NCBI GenBank assembly: GCA_045106685.1 | Contig: JBGCFB010000159.1 | Location: forward strand, 1 to 5,505 | Direction of reading: 5' to 3' | Source of the DNA: JAUIGE01 sp045106685 | GTDB lineage: Bacteria; Bacteroidota; Bacteroidia; J057 | DNA: 5,505 bases | Shown here: piece after piece, positions 4,490 to 5,505 of the stretch | Layout of the letters: the number at the start of each line of letters is the position of its first letter | How positions within the stretch are numbered: position 1 is the first letter of the stretch | Notes under the pieces: model-generated | The model's input: the letters and a program-made list of their open reading frames with translations, nothing else | What the model was told of the DNA's origin: nothing | Databases searched by the model: none | Position numbers and translations under genes: made by a program

Positions 4490-5505
4490 ATGAAATATCT
4501 CATTTTTCTATGTGCATGCCTCCTCGCCGCCTGCGGCGGTCCGCAGCAAGATGTCGCTACAGCAAAAGACTGCCATGCAGACTACCTCGATTTCTCCAAT
4601 CGCGATGACCAGCATACAGGCGGTATCAAAATGATTCCCATCTCTACGCCCAAGGGCGAGTTCAAGGTCTGGACCAAGCGGGTTGGAAATAATCCGACCA
4701 TCAAGGTACTGTTGCTACACGGAGGACCGGGCGGTACGCATGAGTTTTTCGAATGCTTCGACGGCTTTATGCCGCAAGCGGGCGTCGAATACATTTACTA
4801 CGATCAACTAGGTTCATATTACAGCGATCAACCGAGCGATACCAGTCTGTGGACCATCGAACGATTTGTGGACGAGGTAGAGCAGGTGCGCCAGGCACTG
4901 AAGCTCGATAGCACCAACTTTTTCCTCTACGGACAATCATGGGGTGGCATCCTCGCCATGGAATATGCACTGGTGCATCAGCAGCATCTCAAAGGCTTGA
5001 TTATTTCCAATATGATGTCAGACATTACGGCGTACACGCGCTATGCGCACGAAGTGCTCGGCCCGCAAATGGAGCCAGCCGTTTTTAAGGAAATCATGGC
5101 GATCGAAGAAAAGGCGGACTACGATAATCCGCGCTACCTGGAATTGCTCATGGAGCATCATTACACAGAACACATTCTTCGCCAGCCACTCGACGCCTGG
5201 CCTGAAGCCGTCAATCGTGCTTTCAAGCATTTCAATAGCGAAGTGTATATCCACATGCAAGGCTACAGCGAGTTTGGGATCACTCAAGGCGCCAGCCTTG
5301 AAGGCTGGGATATAAGCAAGCAGCTCCCAAAAATCAAAAAGCCGACATTGGTAATTGGCAGCAAATATGACTCCATGGACCCCAAACATATGGAATGGAT
5401 GTCTACTCAATTTCCGTACGGGCGGTTTTTGCTCTGTCCCAATGGAAGCCACCTTTCGCAGTACGATGATCAGAAAGTTTACATTCCCGGTATTATCGAT
5501 TTTGT
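4490..5505 (+). CDS. Proline iminopeptidase-like S33 alpha/beta-hydrolase lipoprotein, 3'-truncated
   Basis: 338 complete codons are visible before the window edge. The protein resembles S33 prolyl aminopeptidases, serine enzymes that remove N-terminal proline from peptides. Residues 1-15 (MKYLIFLCACLLAAC) are a lipoprotein signal with lipobox LAAC, so Cys15 should be lipidated and the enzyme should sit in the periplasm or at the cell surface, unlike the cytosolic family members. Family motifs appear in order: HGGPGG (77-82, oxyanion region), YDQLGSYYSDQP, GQSWGG with nucleophile Ser150, the cap-domain segment SEFGITQGASLEGWD, GSKYDSMDP with Asp294 as probable acid, and CPNGSHLSQYDDQ with His321. 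The triad is complete. Family length suggests only a short C-terminal tail is missing. The ATG at 4490 is the only start that leaves a proper signal peptide; it has no Shine-Dalgarno. The gene is separated from the HhH gene by a terminator, so it is probably transcribed independently. Substrate preference for proline is inferred. Confidence 0.93.
   Translation, partial: MKYLIFLCACLLAACGGPQQDVATAKDCHADYLDFSNRDDQHTGGIKMIPISTPKGEFKVWTKRVGNNPTIKVLLLHGGPGGTHEFFECFDGFMPQAGVEYIYYDQLGSYYSDQPSDTSLWTIERFVDEVEQVRQALKLDSTNFFLYGQSWGGILAMEYALVHQQHLKGLIISNMMSDITAYTRYAHEVLGPQMEPAVFKEIMAIEEKADYDNPRYLELLMEHHYTEHILRQPLDAWPEAVNRAFKHFNSEVYIHMQGYSEFGITQGASLEGWDISKQLPKIKKPTLVIGSKYDSMDPKHMEWMSTQFPYGRFLLCPNGSHLSQYDDQKVYIPGIIDF

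Noticed and set aside
5018..5452. 144-residue antisense open frame
   Set aside because: It lies entirely inside the hydrolase gene, whose catalytic motifs are intact; the antisense translation shows no recognisable family.

Overview
The window looks like a chromosomal segment of a Bacteroidota bacterium, probably of the Saprospiria type. This is inferred from the IspF wording, the absence of Shine-Dalgarno sequences before AT-rich starts, and a helix-hairpin-helix protein whose conserved tail (HDPxTWPxQ...ARDGRWxELxxWQDxLDGGK) I associate with that group. Base composition is moderate and the genes are tightly packed. There is no insertion sequence, phage gene, CRISPR array, tRNA or rRNA. No stretch longer than 300 bases lacks a gene; the two largest gaps are 198 bp (2224-2421) and 207 bp (4283-4489).

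Layout. 1-423 (+) is the 3' part of ispF (MEP isoprenoid pathway), cut by the window edge. It meets a convergent gene, 424-2223 (-), stop codon to stop codon; the junction is a perfect 26-bp palindrome, so both proteins end in the same residues. The minus-strand gene encodes a lipoprotein with a C-terminal GH113 (beta-mannanase-like) domain and an N-terminal domain that resembles a peptidase-MA metallopeptidase with its zinc ligands lost. A divergent intergenic region follows. Then comes a probable two-gene operon: 2422-3255 (+), a membrane-anchored OmpA-family peptidoglycan-binding protein with a degenerate second OmpA-like unit, and 3290-4282 (+), a membrane-anchored protein with three exact 21-residue coiled-coil repeats and two 81-residue helix-hairpin-helix (HhH) modules. 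The operon ends at a strong intrinsic terminator (4335-4377). The last gene, 4490 to the window end (+), is a proline-iminopeptidase-like S33 alpha/beta-hydrolase lipoprotein cut shortly before its C-terminus.

How they fit together. ispF is housekeeping. The four other products all carry an export or membrane signal, so the region is envelope-oriented. The GH113 lipoprotein and the S33 lipoprotein could act on extracellular mannan and peptides, but nothing here forms a classical SusCD polysaccharide locus. The most unusual unit is the OmpA/HhH pair: one protein is built to grip peptidoglycan, the next has modules of a nucleic-acid-binding type, and both are membrane-anchored. A cell-wall-to-DNA tether is an attractive but unproven reading.
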